A DNA stretch of 64,000 nt from Marisediminitalea oceani. Its GTDB lineage: Bacteria; Pseudomonadota; Gammaproteobacteria; Enterobacterales; Alteromonadaceae. Position numbers and translations under genes: made by a program. Shown here piece after piece: positions 62,632 through 64,000 of the stretch; position 1 is the first letter of the stretch; each line of letters begins with the position of its first letter. The DNA lies in the NCBI RefSeq assembly GCF_003731635.1, contig NZ_RCUA01000078.1, positions 2,062 to 66,061 on the forward strand, written 5' to 3'. The notes below the pieces were generated by a model. It saw only the letters and a list, made by a program, of their open reading frames with translations, did not search any database and was not told the origin of the DNA.

Positions 62632-64000
62632 CTACTGACGGCCCATCTGGTTCAGTAGAGCCCGGGTAAATGCCGAGTTACTGATCGGCTGATTGCGCAC
62701 ATACACCCGCACTGAGTGAGCCGGTACCGTGCTGGCCAATGTGCCATTTTGTGCTTCCGCTACCTTGCCGGTTAATTGCTCCTGCCATTGGCCCTGTTCA
62801 ACAAATTCATCGGCAGTCATGGTGACCGGCGCATCGCCTTTATTCAGCATGACCAGAGCAATCTGGGTTTTATCATTCTCCACCAGCACCCGGTAGAACA
62901 TGGCCTGGTTGCCTTCCATCGCAAGATTGTATTGCAGGCCCCGTTGTAAAGCTGGCGTGGTTTTGCGTACTTCTGCAATGGATTTTAAGGCCTGGCGAAT
63001 AGGGTTTTCACGCTGTTCGTTGAGTAGCGCCTGGCCAATAAAGTTGCGGTTACCGGCGTGTTCAGCAGTACCGCGCATAAAGGCAAATTCAGAGCCCTGA
63101 TAAACCACCGGGATCCCACGGGCAGTAAACAGCCAGTTATGGGCGTCGATAAACCCTTCATCACTGGCATTCATTCGCGCCATATCATGGTTGTCATAAA
63201 AGGTCGTGAGCTCGTAAGGGTTATGGTACGGGCCGTGGGTCAGGTACAGGTGTTCAGCTAATTGGGCAAAGCTGCTGTCAGCTTTTTCAAACACATTTAC
63301 CATTGCCTTTTGTAGCGGGAAATCCAGCACCGCTATGCCCCCATTTTTGGGCTGCGTGTGCTGAGCGATAAAATTTGCGTCGTACTGAAAGCTTTCACCA
63401 AACATGTAAAAGCCCGGATGCTCAGCGCGGATCCGCTCCGCCATAGTTCGCCAGAAGCTATGCGAAACATGACGAATGGTATCGATTCTGAACGCGTCAG
63501 CGCCCTGCTCTATCCAGTACAAATAACTGTTGATCAGGTAATCCTGCACTGCCGGGTTATGCTCATTGAGATTGGATAGTTTGACCAGATCCGGGTACGG
63601 ATGAAAGAAAGCATGCAATGGTTCTGTTTGGGGCGACAGCTCCTCAGGGGCCAGATTCATGTGATCGGCCACCAGCTCGCCTTCTGCGTTATACAACTCG
63701 CCGTAGCCTGGCTGATCAACGGGCATTGTCCAGCTTGGGGTGCCATGATTGGCAACAATATCAAATACGGTTTTGAATCCCTTTGCGCGCATGGCACCGG
63801 TAAAGTCAGCATAACTCAAAGAATCGCTGACCAGGTGCTCGTCGGGCTTATAAAAATTGGTTGCCCAGTAGCCGTGATAGCCGGTTTTACCGCCGTCTTT
63901 AAACTGGCCGCCATAGGTGATTTGCTCATCCCCGGTGAACGCTTCATCCGGATTATCCAGTACCGGTGATAACCATACCGCCGTAAAGCCCATATCGGCA
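62632..64000 (-). CDS. GH13 alpha-amylase family protein, N-terminus outside window
   Basis: At least 455 residues of a glycoside hydrolase family 13 enzyme; the 5' end runs beyond base 64000. The visible part starts inside the barrel at MGFTAVWLSPVL. Region I is FDIVANHG. Region II GADAFRIDTIRHV has the nucleophile aspartate, region III MFGESF the acid/base glutamate, and region IV FYDNHDMARM the third carboxylate. The end is a beta-sandwich domain (from about residue 370), followed by VRVYVRNQPISNS and a short tail. It acts on alpha-1,4-glucans; substrate and secretion cannot be judged without the N-terminus. It is convergent with the LacI gene. Confidence 0.9.
   Translation of the reverse strand, partial: ADMGFTAVWLSPVLDNPDEAFTGDEQITYGGQFKDGGKTGYHGYWATNFYKPDEHLVSDSLSYADFTGAMRAKGFKTVFDIVANHGTPSWTMPVDQPGYGELYNAEGELVADHMNLAPEELSPQTEPLHAFFHPYPDLVKLSNLNEHNPAVQDYLINSYLYWIEQGADAFRIDTIRHVSHSFWRTMAERIRAEHPGFYMFGESFQYDANFIAQHTQPKNGGIAVLDFPLQKAMVNVFEKADSSFAQLAEHLYLTHGPYHNPYELTTFYDNHDMARMNASDEGFIDAHNWLFTARGIPVVYQGSEFAFMRGTAEHAGNRNFIGQALLNEQRENPIRQALKSIAEVRKTTPALQRGLQYNLAMEGNQAMFYRVLVENDKTQIALVMLNKGDAPVTMTADEFVEQGQWQEQLTGKVAEAQNGTLASTVPAHSVRVYVRNQPISNSAFTRALLNQMGRQ

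Overview
The window looks like a chromosomal segment of a marine gammaproteobacterium of the Alteromonadales, probably Alteromonadaceae-like. The basis is gene content and gene order: yejK/yejL/yejM, pabB-nudL, sdaA, cysB, a class I fumarase, a VolA/Pla-1 type phospholipase, glnS, cmoM and a valine-degradation operon. This is inference from protein families; no database search was made. Most of the window is core metabolism. No tRNA, rRNA or CRISPR array was seen.

Layout. 1-0.8 kb: the right part of an IS5-family element. 0.9-4.8 kb: small accessory genes (P-loop kinase, anchored alpha/beta hydrolase, ABM-domain protein, three small membrane proteins, SRAP protein) and a UbiA-type prenyltransferase. 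5.8-14.9 kb: diguanylate cyclase, rmuC, fumarase, pabB-nudL, sdaA, a PL10 pectate-lyase lipoprotein. 14.9-21.6 kb: cysB, a soluble histidine kinase with a coiled-coil membrane protein, a Tat-exported TIM-barrel protein, a GlcG-like protein, and a LysR regulator divergent from scoAB. 21.7-31.7 kb: DEAD-box helicase, S41 peptidase, EF-hand protein, trhO, a receiver-TPR regulator, EamA transporter, pfkA. 31.7-33.6 kb: an AT-rich insert-like stretch with a polysaccharide pyruvyl transferase-like gene. 33.6-43.6 kb: LytS/LytR-type pair, Mpo1-like protein, PilZ protein, M61 and M23 peptidases, two-domain pterin synthase-like protein, yejK and yejL-yejM. 44-51.4 kb: the operon mmsA-acd-ech-mmsB under a LiuR-like operator, a second receiver-TPR protein and a second beta-hydroxyacid dehydrogenase. 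51.6-64 kb: ldhA, the run sohB-tetR-nif3-cmoM, volA, yciK, glnS, a LacI regulator and a GH13 amylase cut by the window end.

Functional links. The valine block runs from isobutyryl-CoA to methylmalonate semialdehyde and on to propionyl-CoA; scoAB supplies a second acyl-CoA route. The diguanylate cyclase (5.8 kb) and PilZ protein (36.3 kb) are two ends of a c-di-GMP circuit. The two receiver-TPR proteins are same-architecture paralogues with no adjacent kinase, and the histidine kinase at 16 kb has no adjacent regulator.

The most interesting non-coding signal is a pair of related elements in two convergent intergenic gaps (31.70-31.87 kb on + and 43.71-43.97 kb on -). They share a block with 45 of 48 identical bases and a distal 13-base block. 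Between these lie hairpins with ATGGAT loops; in the second copy two such hairpins sit inside a perfect 10-bp closing stem. This resembles a structured RNA with CsrA/RsmA-type GGA loops, or the TwoAYGGAY motif.
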